Shown here piece by piece: positions 1 to 9,579 of a DNA stretch of 64,000 nucleotides. Made by a program: the position numbers and the translations under genes. Position 1 is the stretch's first letter. Each line of letters starts with the position of its first letter. This DNA comes from Myxosarcina sp. GA_180221_E-2-1-MAG-40_15. Its GTDB lineage: Bacteria; Cyanobacteriota; Cyanobacteriia; Cyanobacteriales; Xenococcaceae. The notes beneath the pieces were generated by a model. That model was not told the origin of the DNA. It made no database searches and saw only the letters and a list, made by a program, of their open reading frames with translations. The stretch spans positions 12,244-76,243 of the forward strand of contig JAIMKV010000006.1 of NCBI GenBank assembly GCA_020692205.1. The letters run 5' to 3'.

Positions 1-1
1 T

Positions 2-2182
2 GGCGAATCTCTTTCCTCAAATAGTTTGGAGGTAGACCAAGAAGCAAATCCAGCAGCCAAGATTGCTAGTAGTCAAGTGACTACACCTAATGCTGTAGAC
101 GGAGAAACAACTCCAGCAGCTAAGATTGCTAGTAGTCAAGTGACTACACCTAATGCTGTAGATAGAAAAACAACTCTAGAAGCAGAGAGTGCTATTGGTC
201 AAGCGGCTACACCTAATGCTGTAGACCAAGAAGCAACTCCAGAAGCAGAGAGTGCCGAAACAAGGAGTAGGTGGTGGTGGTGGCTACCTCTAATCATTGG
301 AGTTCCATTGTTAGCAGCGATCGCCGCTTCAATTTCAAGCCGCAAGAGAAGCGATCGCGAACCAGCAATTGACAATATTCCCGATGGTGATTCTCCCAAT
401 GGAGGCACGGGAGGATCGCTTACTCCTGATGGTAATGATCTATCAACGGTAGGTGCGAATGTATCAGGCTTAGGTAATGTTGCTAATAATAATAATAGTG
501 TTAGCAAAGCTTCTGGAATAAACAATGCTGCTATTGCTACAGGAGGTGCTGCCCTAGCAGGAGGTGCTGCCACCAATTTTGTAGGTGGTAGAACTAAAAC
601 TGAAGGCGATCGCGATCTCGATATCAATCTGGAAGAAACCGATCCAGTTACTGAAATACCTTCTAACCCTGTTAGTGAGTTCACTGGTCAAGAAACAACA
701 TTGCAACTTACAGATCAGCCAACCCAACTACAAACTGATGCTGACGACGAGGCAGGAGGTGCGACAGTAGCTTCAGAATTATTTAGCATTCGAGAAACCT
801 CTACAGATGAGATGACAAGCAATCCTGTAGTAGAGAATGACAATATAGCAGACTTTCCAACAGATATAGACGACTTCCCACCGCAGACTAATTCTCAAAC
901 AATAGATCTAGCTGACCAAAATTTGAGCGAAATTGAATCTGATGCAGTTAATGAAGCCGAGCAAGTACCTGAAACCAATATTGTTAGAGAGTTTAGAGGA
1001 GACTTTGTTCTAGATGAAGAAACGACAAGAACACCTTCTGTTGAATCAGAGATAAATACCTTCACTGGTATAGACGTTACTCCTGAAACAGTTTCAGATG
1101 ACATAGACTCAACTAGCCCTGAACTAGACCTTGACCTATTTGATGATGAAGACACGGCTACTGAGGCAGATTTTGGCTCAAACATCGGCGATCGCACTAT
1201 CCAGACAGAAAGTACAGCAGCTTTAGGTGGCGCAGCAGTATCAGGATTTTTTAATCGAGGACAAGACACTGAGCAATCGGACGATTTTTCAGAAGTAGAT
1301 GAGATTAATACTTCTCTAGAAACTACTCGGAATGAGTTTAGTGATCATGTTATCGCTGATGCGGATATTGAGGCTATTTCTGGTAGTCAAGACGACAGTA
1401 CTCTGGAAGAAATTACCTTTGATGATGCAGATAACGCTACAGATTTTGGTTTAGATGAAACTGTTGTTGATGCTGAAACTAGTTCCACAAGCGATTTCAA
1501 TCTAGAACAATTTAGCTTAGATGAGCAAGATAATTCTTTCAACGCCACTCTAGAACAATTTAGCTTAGATGAGCAGGATGATGCCTTCAACGCCACCCTA
1601 GAAGAAATTACCTTTGATGAGCAGGATAACGCTACAGATTTTGGTTTAGATGAAACTGTTGTTGATGCTGAAACTAGTTCCACAAGCGATTTCGATCTAG
1701 AACAATTTACCTTTGATGAGCAGGATAACGCTACAGATTTTGATTTAAACGAAATTACTCTCGATGAGCTTGAAACTAGTTCGACTAATAATTATATTGA
1801 TGATTTGAATACAACAACTCAGGATCAAGATATTGATTTAGATGATTTAGGTTTTGATGAATCAGAATCGGCAGACAGCTTATCGTTTGATCTATTAAGC
1901 AACAGCACGGCTGAGATTACTAGTTTGTCGGACGACAAATCTAATGATATGAATAATATCTCAGAATGGTTAGATAGTTTGGAAACTCCTAATCAAAATC
2001 AAACTACTGACAATATTTCAGAGTGGCTAGACACTCTCAACACTGACAATCTTGACTCGGTTTTAGAAGATAGCAACCAAGAAAGAGCTTCCGAATCAAG
2101 CGAAGAAGGAGATGATATTTCATTTCAATTTCTAGAAGATTTATTGGAACGCGATTCTAACTCCAATCGTGATGAGCCATAA
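2..2182 (+). CDS. Acidic repeat-rich single-pass membrane protein, 5' end outside window
   Basis: The frame is open to the left edge, so the true start lies upstream and the TTG at 26 is only the first in-window start. Visible order: three 21-residue repeats (PAAKIASSQVTTPNAVD-type), a Trp-Trp-Trp-Trp stretch at nt 272-283 leading into one hydrophobic membrane segment, a short basic stop (SSRKR), a Gly/Asn/Ala-rich stretch, then about 500 residues rich in Asp, Glu, Ser and Thr. The acidic part has further internal repeats built around LEEITFDEQDN and LEQFSLDEQDD, and two ISEWLD motifs near the C-terminus. No enzymatic domain is recognised. The architecture suggests a membrane-anchored protein with a long disordered acidic tail; the role is unknown. 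It converges on the DUF3685 gene. Confidence 0.75.
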   Translation, partial: GESLSSNSLEVDQEANPAAKIASSQVTTPNAVDGETTPAAKIASSQVTTPNAVDRKTTLEAESAIGQAATPNAVDQEATPEAESAETRSRWWWWLPLIIGVPLLAAIAASISSRKRSDREPAIDNIPDGDSPNGGTGGSLTPDGNDLSTVGANVSGLGNVANNNNSVSKASGINNAAIATGGAALAGGAATNFVGGRTKTEGDRDLDINLEETDPVTEIPSNPVSEFTGQETTLQLTDQPTQLQTDADDEAGGATVASELFSIRETSTDEMTSNPVVENDNIADFPTDIDDFPPQTNSQTIDLADQNLSEIESDAVNEAEQVPETNIVREFRGDFVLDEETTRTPSVESEINTFTGIDVTPETVSDDIDSTSPELDLDLFDDEDTATEADFGSNIGDRTIQTESTAALGGAAVSGFFNRGQDTEQSDDFSEVDEINTSLETTRNEFSDHVIADADIEAISGSQDDSTLEEITFDDADNATDFGLDETVVDAETSSTSDFNLEQFSLDEQDNSFNATLEQFSLDEQDDAFNATLEEITFDEQDNATDFGLDETVVDAETSSTSDFDLEQFTFDEQDNATDFDLNEITLDELETSSTNNYIDDLNTTTQDQDIDLDDLGFDESESADSLSFDLLSNSTAEITSLSDDKSNDMNNISEWLDSLETPNQNQTTDNISEWLDTLNTDNLDSVLEDSNQERASESSEEGDDISFQFLEDLLERDSNSNRDEP
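50..238 (+). repeat. Three tandem 63-bp coding repeats
   Basis: Units at 50-112, 113-175 and 176-238 each encode 21 residues. The first two are nearly identical at DNA level and the third has diverged, sharing ATPNAVD. A partial unit to the left (VDQEAN) suggests the array continues outside the window. Confidence 0.85.
1431..1693 (+). repeat. 68-bp perfect direct repeat pair inside the acidic tail
   Basis: Positions 1431-1498 and 1626-1693 are identical over 68 bases, offset 195 bp (65 codons). Between them a shorter repeat starting CTAGAACAATTTAGC recurs at 1502 and 1550, offset 48 bp. The high nucleotide identity points to recent in-frame duplication. Confidence 0.85.
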
Positions 2183-2233
2183 TTTTTAGCTACTCTAAGT
2201 TTATTTGAGCAACATCAACTGATTCAACTGTTC

Positions 2234-2276
2234 AAACCCTGTCTCCAGATAGTTGAGATTAGGGTTTTCTTTTGTT
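2234..2276 (+). terminator. Terminator-like hairpin after the acidic protein gene
   Basis: AAACCCT (2234-2240) pairs with AGGGTTT (2261-2267) and is followed by the T-rich TCTTTTG stretch. It overlaps the last codons of the convergent DUF3685 gene. The loop is long (20 nt), so confidence is moderate. Confidence 0.45.
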
Positions 2277-3947
2277 TTTGTTGTAAGGAACATCTTTAAT
2301 CGTGCTACCAATTCCTTGAATGATTCCCTTTCCAACTAACCCCAAACCTTTCCCAACCACCTGAGTCAAAACAAATACTACTCCACTACCAGCTAAGGCA
2401 ATAAATTTGCGTACCAAGGGTGCGATCGCATCACGGGTTTCAATCACTATTGTTGACAGCCAAGGTATACCCGTAAGTTCCTCTAATTCGGCTTTGCGAG
2501 GAGCATACACATACATAGTTCTAACTACACCATTAGTTAAAACAAATAGTCGATGACGGCTTTCAAAAATATTTTGGGGATGGGTAAAATATATTTCCTG
2601 ACGATATTTCCAAGATAGTTGGTTACGAAAACGAGCTAATTCGCGATCGCTTCGATATTCAGATTTATAGAGCTTATATTTGAAGACTTCTAGATCATAA
2701 AAATTATTGAGCATCAGCTGCATTACGCCGTTAGCCAGGTGAATAATCAAATTGTGGAGCAAAAATTCGATCCTGGCGATCGCTTCTGGCTCATCAGACT
2801 GATAAACAATATTGTCTACAGCTAAACCAGGTTTTCCTAATAGGTAGTCAACTAGTTCAGGAATGCCATAAATATAGTTAAAAATATTTTGCTCAACCGC
2901 CGTAAATTCCTGTGCCGATAATGTTGTCAACTGCTGTTCTTCTTCTACAGTTAATTGACCATAATGTTGGGTAAAAAAATAGTTAATACTCCAGGACCAT
3001 AAAGCTGTTAAATAAGCAGTATAATTTTGGTCTAAAGTATCGGCAATGGGAACTTGAGCAACAGTTTCGCTGAGCCGCTTTAAGATCAGATGGCATAAAC
3101 TCTTCTGGATCTGTGGCTGAAGAATGTCGATTTCTAAAGGTATACTGGTTCTGTTAGTTAAACCAAGTTGAATATCTGTTACCACCCGTTCAAATATAGT
3201 CTTATTTGCTGTGTCGGCAAAAACTGGCAGAGAGGCTAATTGTGTAGGCGGAGTGAGTGCTAGTTTACCCCCAGCCTTTGGTTCAATTGTCGATTGCTCC
3301 TCAGTTAAAGTTATTTCCTCGGCAACTAGACGATTAGATAACCAACGAGCAGTTAATAACTCTCGTCTACGCCCCACTAAAAATACTCGTTCCCAATCAG
3401 ATAAATTAGGATTGGCTAGTTGTTCGTCAATGCTTTGTAGCGTTTCTTCTAGCTCTAATCTTCCCGACTTACTAATCCGAGATAGTGCTTTTTGCCAGAG
3501 CTTAGGTGAAGAGTGGTTAATTGGCCAATAAGTATTACCGTAAGCGACAGAATGCAAACCTTCAATGACGGTATTAATACCAGCTCCGCGATCGCAAAAA
3601 CCTCTTATCCCCCAAGACTTGAGCTTGACTAATTGTTTCGCTGAAAAACTAGGAGTCAGCAAAAATAGCGGTAGCTGGGGATATAGCTGTCTTAACTGTT
3701 GGCAAAATTCTAAACTAGAAATTTCTGAATCAGCAGAATAAGAGCTAATCCCAATAACTAAGACATTAAGAATTAAGCCCTGAGTCAGTTCCCGTAAGGT
3801 ATTGTTGCTAATGTTTCCTTCGCCGACAATCTCAAAATCGGCATATTGTGCGATCGCGGTTCGCAAACCCAAACGAAAGATAGAGTCGTGATCGACAATA
3901 AACAGCTTTATCTTGTCTTTGGTCATTTCTAGCCGATAATTTGGCAA
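2259..3947 (-). CDS. DUF3685 (Ycf55-like) protein with degenerate receiver domain
   Basis: 562 residues. The first ~125 residues have the fold pattern of a response-regulator receiver (KIKLFIVDHDSIFRLGLRTA, then strand LNVLVIGIS and strand PLFLLTPS), but the phospho-acceptor Asp expected at the end of the third strand is replaced (VLVIGISS) and the usual Lys near the fifth strand is not seen, so it is probably not phosphorylated. The middle and C-terminal parts resemble the DUF3685 family of cyanobacteria and plastids, ending in a Gly/Val-rich hydrophobic stretch (LVRKFIALAGSGVVFVLTQ) that may associate with membrane. The molecular role of the family is not established. It is divergent from the TPR gene at 4125. 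Confidence 0.75.
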   Translation of the reverse strand: MPNYRLEMTKDKIKLFIVDHDSIFRLGLRTAIAQYADFEIVGEGNISNNTLRELTQGLILNVLVIGISSYSADSEISSLEFCQQLRQLYPQLPLFLLTPSFSAKQLVKLKSWGIRGFCDRGAGINTVIEGLHSVAYGNTYWPINHSSPKLWQKALSRISKSGRLELEETLQSIDEQLANPNLSDWERVFLVGRRRELLTARWLSNRLVAEEITLTEEQSTIEPKAGGKLALTPPTQLASLPVFADTANKTIFERVVTDIQLGLTNRTSIPLEIDILQPQIQKSLCHLILKRLSETVAQVPIADTLDQNYTAYLTALWSWSINYFFTQHYGQLTVEEEQQLTTLSAQEFTAVEQNIFNYIYGIPELVDYLLGKPGLAVDNIVYQSDEPEAIARIEFLLHNLIIHLANGVMQLMLNNFYDLEVFKYKLYKSEYRSDRELARFRNQLSWKYRQEIYFTHPQNIFESRHRLFVLTNGVVRTMYVYAPRKAELEELTGIPWLSTIVIETRDAIAPLVRKFIALAGSGVVFVLTQVVGKGLGLVGKGIIQGIGSTIKDVPYNKNKRKP

Positions 3948-4124
3948 TAACGATCAATTATATGGCTCATCTTGACATTGAACTAGTGTCCTTTAGTTAA
4001 GTGGCAAGCAATCTGTGTCTTTTCTACTTTACCTGGCGATCAAATCTTAGTCCTTGATTACTGTTAATTCAGTGTTGAATCCTAAAAAGGTATAATATTT
4101 TTTTCTCCCAGTAAAATACTCATT

Positions 4125-5951
4125 GTGTCTGAATCATTAAGCGATCGCTACTTTGCCCTCATAGATGAAATCGTTGAGCTTACTCTTCAGGGAAAAATTA
4201 GTTCTGTAGAGCGAGTCTATAGAATACTAGTGGAAAAAGTAGATATTGGCACGGGAGAAATATTAGAACGCTGTCTTAATCAACGCCTTGAAGCAGCTAA
4301 AGCACAGTTAGAAACCAAACTGAAAGCAGCACGAGTTCTAAGAGCGTTACAAACTATCGAAAAGCAGTGGGAGCGTTGGCAAGAAGAAAACCAAGTAGAT
4401 GCCGAGATCTCTGAAACTGCCCAAATTATTTTAGCTGGCGAACCCGAAGACTATTTCTTAAGAACTGTAGACGTGCTAGATCCCAACCAAGACAACCCCT
4501 TGAGCATCGATCAATTAGCTAAATTAGCCCAGGGGTTGAAAACTGCTGCCAAAACTCAACAAAACGCTCAACTAGCCCAAGATTGGCAACAATTAGCTGA
4601 TGGCATTACCGCAGGCTTAAAGTCTTTTACTGCTTTAGAAGAGGATTTAGTCAGTTGGATGTATGGTTCGTCGAGTAATTTCTCGGGTTTTGGTGCTGAA
4701 AAGCCAAATCCTTGGCGTATCTGGGCGCAGAAAGTTCATAGCACCTTGCCCAAACAGCTATTTCAAACCTTAGCTCAACAACAGTCAGCCTTAGCTTTTG
4801 CGAGAATGGCAAACAATTTGGAACTAAGAGCCTGGATTGAGTTAGCAATTCTGCTGCAATATCTTCAGCGAGGTTTGGTCACCTGGTTCGATCAGCAGCC
4901 CTATAACTCTAAGTTTGGCAAAGAATTATCATATAGTACTCTGTTGACTTTTGCCTCTATCTGGTGCGAACTATGGCAAGCATTTGAAAATAGCAAACCT
5001 GCTTTGGCTGATGGTTGTTTTTTACTCATGCTGCAAATTTTACGTACCTTTGCTCAACGAGAAGATTTTCCTCTCTATAGCGGTGTGTTTGCTTCTTTTT
5101 CGGGTGAATATTTGCAAGATACTCTAGATTACTTTGATGAACCTCTCAAACAGGTGGAAGGCACAGAAGAAAAAGCTCGGATCTTAACTTTATTAGGCTA
5201 TTCTCAGCGGACTGCGGGAGCTTATGACAAAGCGATTATATTTCATCAAGAAGCGTTAGAAATTGCGATTGATGCCAATGATTACTATTGCGAGATTGCC
5301 AACCTCAATCATCTCAGTCGTACTAACGTCAACCTAAAAAACTATAGCGAAGCAATAAACTATAGCCAGAGAGCCTTAATTGCTGCCCGTCAGGTAGGCG
5401 ATAAGTTGGGCGAAGCAAACGCTTCGGTCAACTTAGGCTATGCTCAGGTATTTGCAGCCCGCGAGCTAGATAGTATGGCAGCAGAAAGCTATAGTGAAGC
5501 GATCCGTTATCTTGAACAAGGAGTTGAGCTGGCGAAGAAGCAAGGAGATTCTCAGAGTCAATCTTTTGGCTACAGCAGTTTGGGTATTGCTTATGTGATC
5601 TTAGAACAGCCTACTGCTGCGATCGCTTCTTTGACTAAAGGGGCAGAATTAGCCCAGTATTCTAGAGATGTCTATCTTCAAGGATTGAGCTTTTCTTATC
5701 TAGCAGAAGCCTATTACAGCATTGAAGATCGAGCCGCAGCCATTACTTACGGCAGTTTAGGAATGTATCTACTAAATCAAATTAATTCTATTGAGTGGCG
5801 ACAGGTAGCAGGTTTACTCTCAATTATTCAAGGGCAGATCGGCACTGAATTTAACAAGATCTTGGGACAACAGCGATCGCAAATTATCGCTCTAATTGGC
5901 GTTGATGGCTATGATTATCTACCACAATTGTTAGAAGATTATCGCTCCTGA
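4125..5951 (+). CDS. TPR-repeat protein
   Basis: 608 residues starting at a GTG; a -10-like TATAAT lies at 4091-4096, which would give a short leader. The N-terminal ~330 residues are helical, with a charged amphipathic stretch rich in Leu, Glu, Gln and Lys, and no recognised domain. From about residue 350 to 575 there are tetratricopeptide repeats (for example LLGYSQRTAGAYDKAIIFHQ and later copies with A-x-x-x-x-x-x-A-L spacing). No signal peptide or membrane segment is seen, so it is probably cytoplasmic. Such proteins usually act as protein-protein scaffolds; the partner is unknown. It is convergent with the MFS gene. Confidence 0.7.
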   Translation: MSESLSDRYFALIDEIVELTLQGKISSVERVYRILVEKVDIGTGEILERCLNQRLEAAKAQLETKLKAARVLRALQTIEKQWERWQEENQVDAEISETAQIILAGEPEDYFLRTVDVLDPNQDNPLSIDQLAKLAQGLKTAAKTQQNAQLAQDWQQLADGITAGLKSFTALEEDLVSWMYGSSSNFSGFGAEKPNPWRIWAQKVHSTLPKQLFQTLAQQQSALAFARMANNLELRAWIELAILLQYLQRGLVTWFDQQPYNSKFGKELSYSTLLTFASIWCELWQAFENSKPALADGCFLLMLQILRTFAQREDFPLYSGVFASFSGEYLQDTLDYFDEPLKQVEGTEEKARILTLLGYSQRTAGAYDKAIIFHQEALEIAIDANDYYCEIANLNHLSRTNVNLKNYSEAINYSQRALIAARQVGDKLGEANASVNLGYAQVFAARELDSMAAESYSEAIRYLEQGVELAKKQGDSQSQSFGYSSLGIAYVILEQPTAAIASLTKGAELAQYSRDVYLQGLSFSYLAEAYYSIEDRAAAITYGSLGMYLLNQINSIEWRQVAGLLSIIQGQIGTEFNKILGQQRSQIIALIGVDGYDYLPQLLEDYRS

Positions 5952-6042
5952 GCCAAATTAATTTGGGATAAATATCCCATCTAAATTAAACTCTTGATCT
6001 TTCTAAGCTAGAAGAGGGGACTTTGACCCAAAAGCTAATAAC

Positions 6043-6059
6043 TAACCGCGAAGCGGTTA
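6043..6059. terminator. Short hairpin between convergent genes
   Basis: TAACCGC (6043-6049), loop GAA, GCGGTTA (6053-6059): a perfect 7-bp stem located between the stop codons of the TPR gene and the MFS gene. A second weaker stem (GGGAT/ATCCC) lies just upstream near 5967-5980. Confidence 0.5.
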
Positions 6060-6066
6060 AAGTGTT

Positions 6067-7392
6067 TTAAGCCGTGGTAGTTTCAATCTGCTTCAACTTA
6101 TTGCGATCGGGTAATTCCTGTTCTAGATAGCGCAGACGTGGTTCGCGATAGGCGATCGCCACTACCATCAAATTAATTATGCCTAATAAAACCAGCAACA
6201 AAGTAACGCCTTGCCCCATACCTGTATTAATAATCTTGCCAATCATTTGAGCCATGATGCCACCTTCAGCCATCAGTGGGTTTAAAACGTTATCTACCAC
6301 AGGCCCTGCCAGTAAGTAAGCACAAATAGCCAGCGATCGCTCTAGGGTTTGCTGGAGGGCAAATACTCTTCCCTGAAGACGACTGGGAACTTTACTCTGC
6401 CAAATTGCTTGATTGCAGCTAACAATAATCGGTTGAGAGAACAGATAGCCAAAAATACCAACTGCTAAAATAACTGGGGAAATTTTTAAACCGCCGATCA
6501 ACACAATTAACCCCTGAAACCCAACAAAACCAATAATTGCTTTAACTCGGTTATGCGGTCCTGACCACAGGCTCATCAAGACGCTACCGAGAAGCATTCC
6601 ACAACCACCCACCGACAGAATCAAGCCTAACTGCTCAGTTGAGCCTGGTTGATATAGCAAAGGCCATAAAACAACCTCTAGCATGCCCATAGTAAAGTAA
6701 CTAATGGCTATAAAACAGACTAAACGGATCAACCCAGGTCTGAGTACAATATAATTCCAGCCAGCAATTGCATCTGTAACTACTTGATTAACAACTTTTC
6801 TTTTGGCTCTGGTGTATCGTTTAAAGTCGGGAAACTTAACGCTAATTAAGGTAATAATGGCAATGATAAAGGTAGTAATATCAATCAATAAAATTGCTCG
6901 CAACCCAAAATGATTTAAAAGCAACCCCGCAATCGCTGGAGCGGCGATTTTGGCGATCGCAAAAGAAGCTTGCACCATACCATTTGCTCGACTCAAATTA
7001 TTAAGCGGCACTAATTGAGCGACTGCTGCGGTATAGGCTGGCTGTTGAAAAGCATTCAGGCTTGATGAAGCGATGAGAGCCAAATATATATGCCAAATTG
7101 CTAAGTTATTAGACCACACTAAAGCAAAAATTGTTAAGGTAACCATCCCCGTTCCTAAATCGCTCATAATCATTGCTGAGCGGCGATTCCAGCGATCTAT
7201 CAATACTCCAGCAATCGGAGAAATGATCACCTTAGGGAGATACATAAACAAGATAGTCAGGGCAAATTGAGTAATTGTTCCCGTATCTTGATAAGTCTGG
7301 TCTAAAATCCAAAATCCTAAAGCGAACTCGGTTAGTTTACTGCCTAGTAAAGAAACAACCTGTCCAATCCAGACAATTAAAAAAGTTTGCAT
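6067..7392 (-). CDS. MFS transporter, multidrug/macrolide efflux type
   Basis: 441 residues with about 12 hydrophobic segments and no soluble domain. The loop between helices 2 and 3 reads GVLIDRWNRRSAMIMSDLG, the major-facilitator signature (G-x-x-x-D-R-x-x-R-R). The overall pattern (WIGQVVSLLGSKLTEFALGFW at the start, QGRVFALQQTLE in the second half) is that of the MFS_3/EntS-like efflux branch, proton-driven exporters of the inner membrane. The substrate cannot be inferred. The gene stands alone, preceded by 400 bp of non-coding DNA. Confidence 0.8.
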   Translation of the reverse strand: MQTFLIVWIGQVVSLLGSKLTEFALGFWILDQTYQDTGTITQFALTILFMYLPKVIISPIAGVLIDRWNRRSAMIMSDLGTGMVTLTIFALVWSNNLAIWHIYLALIASSSLNAFQQPAYTAAVAQLVPLNNLSRANGMVQASFAIAKIAAPAIAGLLLNHFGLRAILLIDITTFIIAIITLISVKFPDFKRYTRAKRKVVNQVVTDAIAGWNYIVLRPGLIRLVCFIAISYFTMGMLEVVLWPLLYQPGSTEQLGLILSVGGCGMLLGSVLMSLWSGPHNRVKAIIGFVGFQGLIVLIGGLKISPVILAVGIFGYLFSQPIIVSCNQAIWQSKVPSRLQGRVFALQQTLERSLAICAYLLAGPVVDNVLNPLMAEGGIMAQMIGKIINTGMGQGVTLLLVLLGIINLMVVAIAYREPRLRYLEQELPDRNKLKQIETTTA

Positions 7393-7800
7393 ATAGCATT
7401 AAATATATAGTTTAGAGAAATTAGCTAATAGTAAATACGTAAATATTTTGATTTTGAGCGAGCTGCCTTGGCTATAACCACTATCAGCGTTCAACTACCA
7501 TATCTATAAAACAGAGCCTCAATAGTATACTCTAGCGATTTCCGTGTGACCAAATCTCAGCAGATAGCTTCAATTAAACGTTTGGGAGTATACATTGATT
7601 TTTATACTTTATCTGTATTTACACTTAATATTTTAAAGAACATATTGGTAGTATGCAATGTTTTTTTAAACCTTGTTTCAAACTAGTTCTGCTAGATATT
7701 TTTTTGACCGCGGAAGGCGGTGCCTAGGCTGACTGAAAATACCTTTGACGCTGTGTCATAAACTATAATCATGGGCGATAAGAGAAAATAGTATAAATCA
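7393..7800. other. 408-bp divergent intergenic region
   Basis: AT-rich spacer between the divergent MFS and J-domain genes, presumably holding both promoters. It contains a short GC-rich patch (CGCGGAAGGCGGTGCCTAGG, about 7711-7730) similar to the short dispersed repeats seen elsewhere in the window. No ORF, tRNA or clear operator was found. Confidence 0.5.
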
Positions 7801-9129
7801 ATGGCAAGGGCGGAGAATTACGCGGAAAATTATTATTTAATTTTGGGTGTACCCCAAAACGCAAGTGGAAAAGAAATTAAGTTGGCTTTTCGTCGTTTAG
7901 CACGTCAATATCATCCTGACTTAAATCCTAATGATCCAATTTCGGCGGAAAGATTCAAACAAATTTCTCAGGCTTATGATGTCTTATCTGACACCATTAA
8001 ACGTCGTCGTTATGATCGTCGTATTCCTCTGCAACAACCTGGATCGAAAGCAAGTTCTACCCAATACAATGCTTCAAGAGCTACGGCTACTCCTAAAACA
8101 GCACAGGACTTCTATAATCGAGGTATACTACGCGCCCAAACCAAAGAATATCGACAGGCGATTGATGATTATAGCGAGGCAATTAAGCTTAATCCCAAGT
8201 TTGTCGATGCTTATTTGAAAAGATGCGAAATGCGCTACAAAATGGGAGATAATCAGGGCGTATTAAATGATTGCTATGAAGTATTTGCGATCGACCCTAC
8301 CGTAGCAAAAGCTCATTATTATCAGGGCAGAGCGCGCTACAGTCTTGGTTATACTCAGCCAGCAATTGACTCTTATAATTTGGCGATCGCTCAAGACAAA
8401 AATTATCCTCAAGCACATTATTATCGCGGACTAGCCTACAAAGAATTACAGAGCATGGCTTCGGCTGTAGATGATTTAACTAGGGCAGCAGAACTTTTTC
8501 GGCGACAAAAAAACTTTGATGCTTATCGTCGAACTAAGAAAACAGTCAGTGAGTTAACTAAGAATAAATTTATCAGACACAAAGGCAATGTCGTCTATGA
8601 TTTTTTGACGACATTAGGTCTTTCTTTTTTTAATCCTGGAGGCGGTCTGTTACCAGCCTTTTCTCGTTTAGAAAATCAACAGTTAACCGAGGTGGGATTG
8701 ATTTATGGTCTGGTTTCCAGTCTTTGTTTTGCATCGGGTTACATCATGACTGGCTTGCCATTATCCTTGCCCGTATGGCAGTTGTTCTTAATTGGCTTGA
8801 TTCCGTTTATAACTTTGATTTTTATCGCCATTATAGCGCGTTGCCTCTGGCATTATCGAGGAAATTTAGCAGTTGATATTTTTATCGCTGGGGTGGCGAT
8901 CGCTCCTTGGGCGTTTTCGGCTGTGTTAATTGGATTTATTCCCAGGTCAGCTTTGTCATTAATGATTCCCCTAGTACTTTTGGGATGCTCTTATAGCACC
9001 ATGACTTTACAAGCTAGCTATACTCAAATACTGAATATAACTGAAGCTAAAGCTGCCTTAACCGTAGCTCTGGTGCTAATCATTAGTATTTCTATCTCCT
9101 ATTCGGCAATATCTTACTTAATTGCCTAA
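7801..9129 (+). CDS. J-domain protein with TPRs and C-terminal membrane domain
   Basis: 442 residues. Residues ~9-73 are a DnaJ J domain with the HPD triad at 38-40 ([11 protein letters not shown]) and a following YDVLSD helix, so it should stimulate an Hsp70 (DnaK). Residues ~100-240 hold three to four TPR units ([20 protein letters not shown] and copies). Residues ~285-440 contain about five hydrophobic segments resembling a Yip1-like membrane domain. There is no Gly/Phe region or zinc centre, so this is not a canonical DnaJ. It likely recruits DnaK to a membrane site through its C-terminal anchor, with the TPRs choosing the client. It appears monocistronic. Confidence 0.8.
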   Translation: MARAENYAENYYLILGVPQNASGKEIKLAFRRLARQYHPDLNPNDPISAERFKQISQAYDVLSDTIKRRRYDRRIPLQQPGSKASSTQYNASRATATPKTAQDFYNRGILRAQTKEYRQAIDDYSEAIKLNPKFVDAYLKRCEMRYKMGDNQGVLNDCYEVFAIDPTVAKAHYYQGRARYSLGYTQPAIDSYNLAIAQDKNYPQAHYYRGLAYKELQSMASAVDDLTRAAELFRRQKNFDAYRRTKKTVSELTKNKFIRHKGNVVYDFLTTLGLSFFNPGGGLLPAFSRLENQQLTEVGLIYGLVSSLCFASGYIMTGLPLSLPVWQLFLIGLIPFITLIFIAIIARCLWHYRGNLAVDIFIAGVAIAPWAFSAVLIGFIPRSALSLMIPLVLLGCSYSTMTLQASYTQILNITEAKAALTVALVLIISISISYSAISYLIA

Positions 9130-9276
9130 ACTGTTGGTGTTTAGAACCCTCTAGATCTGAGCCAGAAACTAGCGCGATCACTAATAAGAGAACGCGCTCT
9201 AAGCATTATGTAATCCTCAACGACATCAAATCCAATAGAATCTAGAAGTATAAATAAATTTAGACCAAAATGATTT

Positions 9277-9579
9277 TTAGCTAGTAGCTATCGTTTCAGC
9301 GTCTACATCAACGGTTTCACTACTAGGGTTTTCTGTAGCGACATTTTTGTTTTCTTGGCGAGTTTGTAGCTTAGCAATCATCATTTGCGACAATTCTGTA
9401 AATAGCAAGCCTGCCAACATCACGTCATCAATCTGACCGATAATCGGGATAAAATCAGGTGCAATATCAATAGGACTAATAAGATAGATTATTGTCCCTA
9501 GGATTACCCACCAGCGATATTTAGGATGGCGAATTGCGTTGCGATACCAATTATACAGGGAAGAAAGAGAAAAATTCAT
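9277..9579 (-). CDS. DUF1232 (YkvA-type) small membrane protein
   Basis: 100 residues. The core YRWWVILGTIIYLISPIDIA, followed by PDFIPIIGQIDD, is the signature of DUF1232: a short membrane segment ending in the conserved SPID-x-x-PDFIP-x-x-G-x-x-DD motif. One or two membrane helices, with a charged tail rich in Glu, Asn and Thr. The function of the family is unknown. The gene is short but matches the family's usual length, so it is very likely real. Confidence 0.85.
   Translation of the reverse strand: MNFSLSSLYNWYRNAIRHPKYRWWVILGTIIYLISPIDIAPDFIPIIGQIDDVMLAGLLFTELSQMMIAKLQTRQENKNVATENPSSETVDVDAETIATS

Noticed and set aside
50-238. Possible CRISPR array from regular 63-bp repeats
   Set aside because: Units are contiguous, in frame and encode a clean 21-residue protein repeat, with no spacers.
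199-684. 161-residue minus-strand frame opposite the acidic membrane protein
   Set aside because: Shadow of the repeat-rich coding sequence; its composition (Ser/Leu/Ala runs) is the complement of Asp/Glu/Thr codons.
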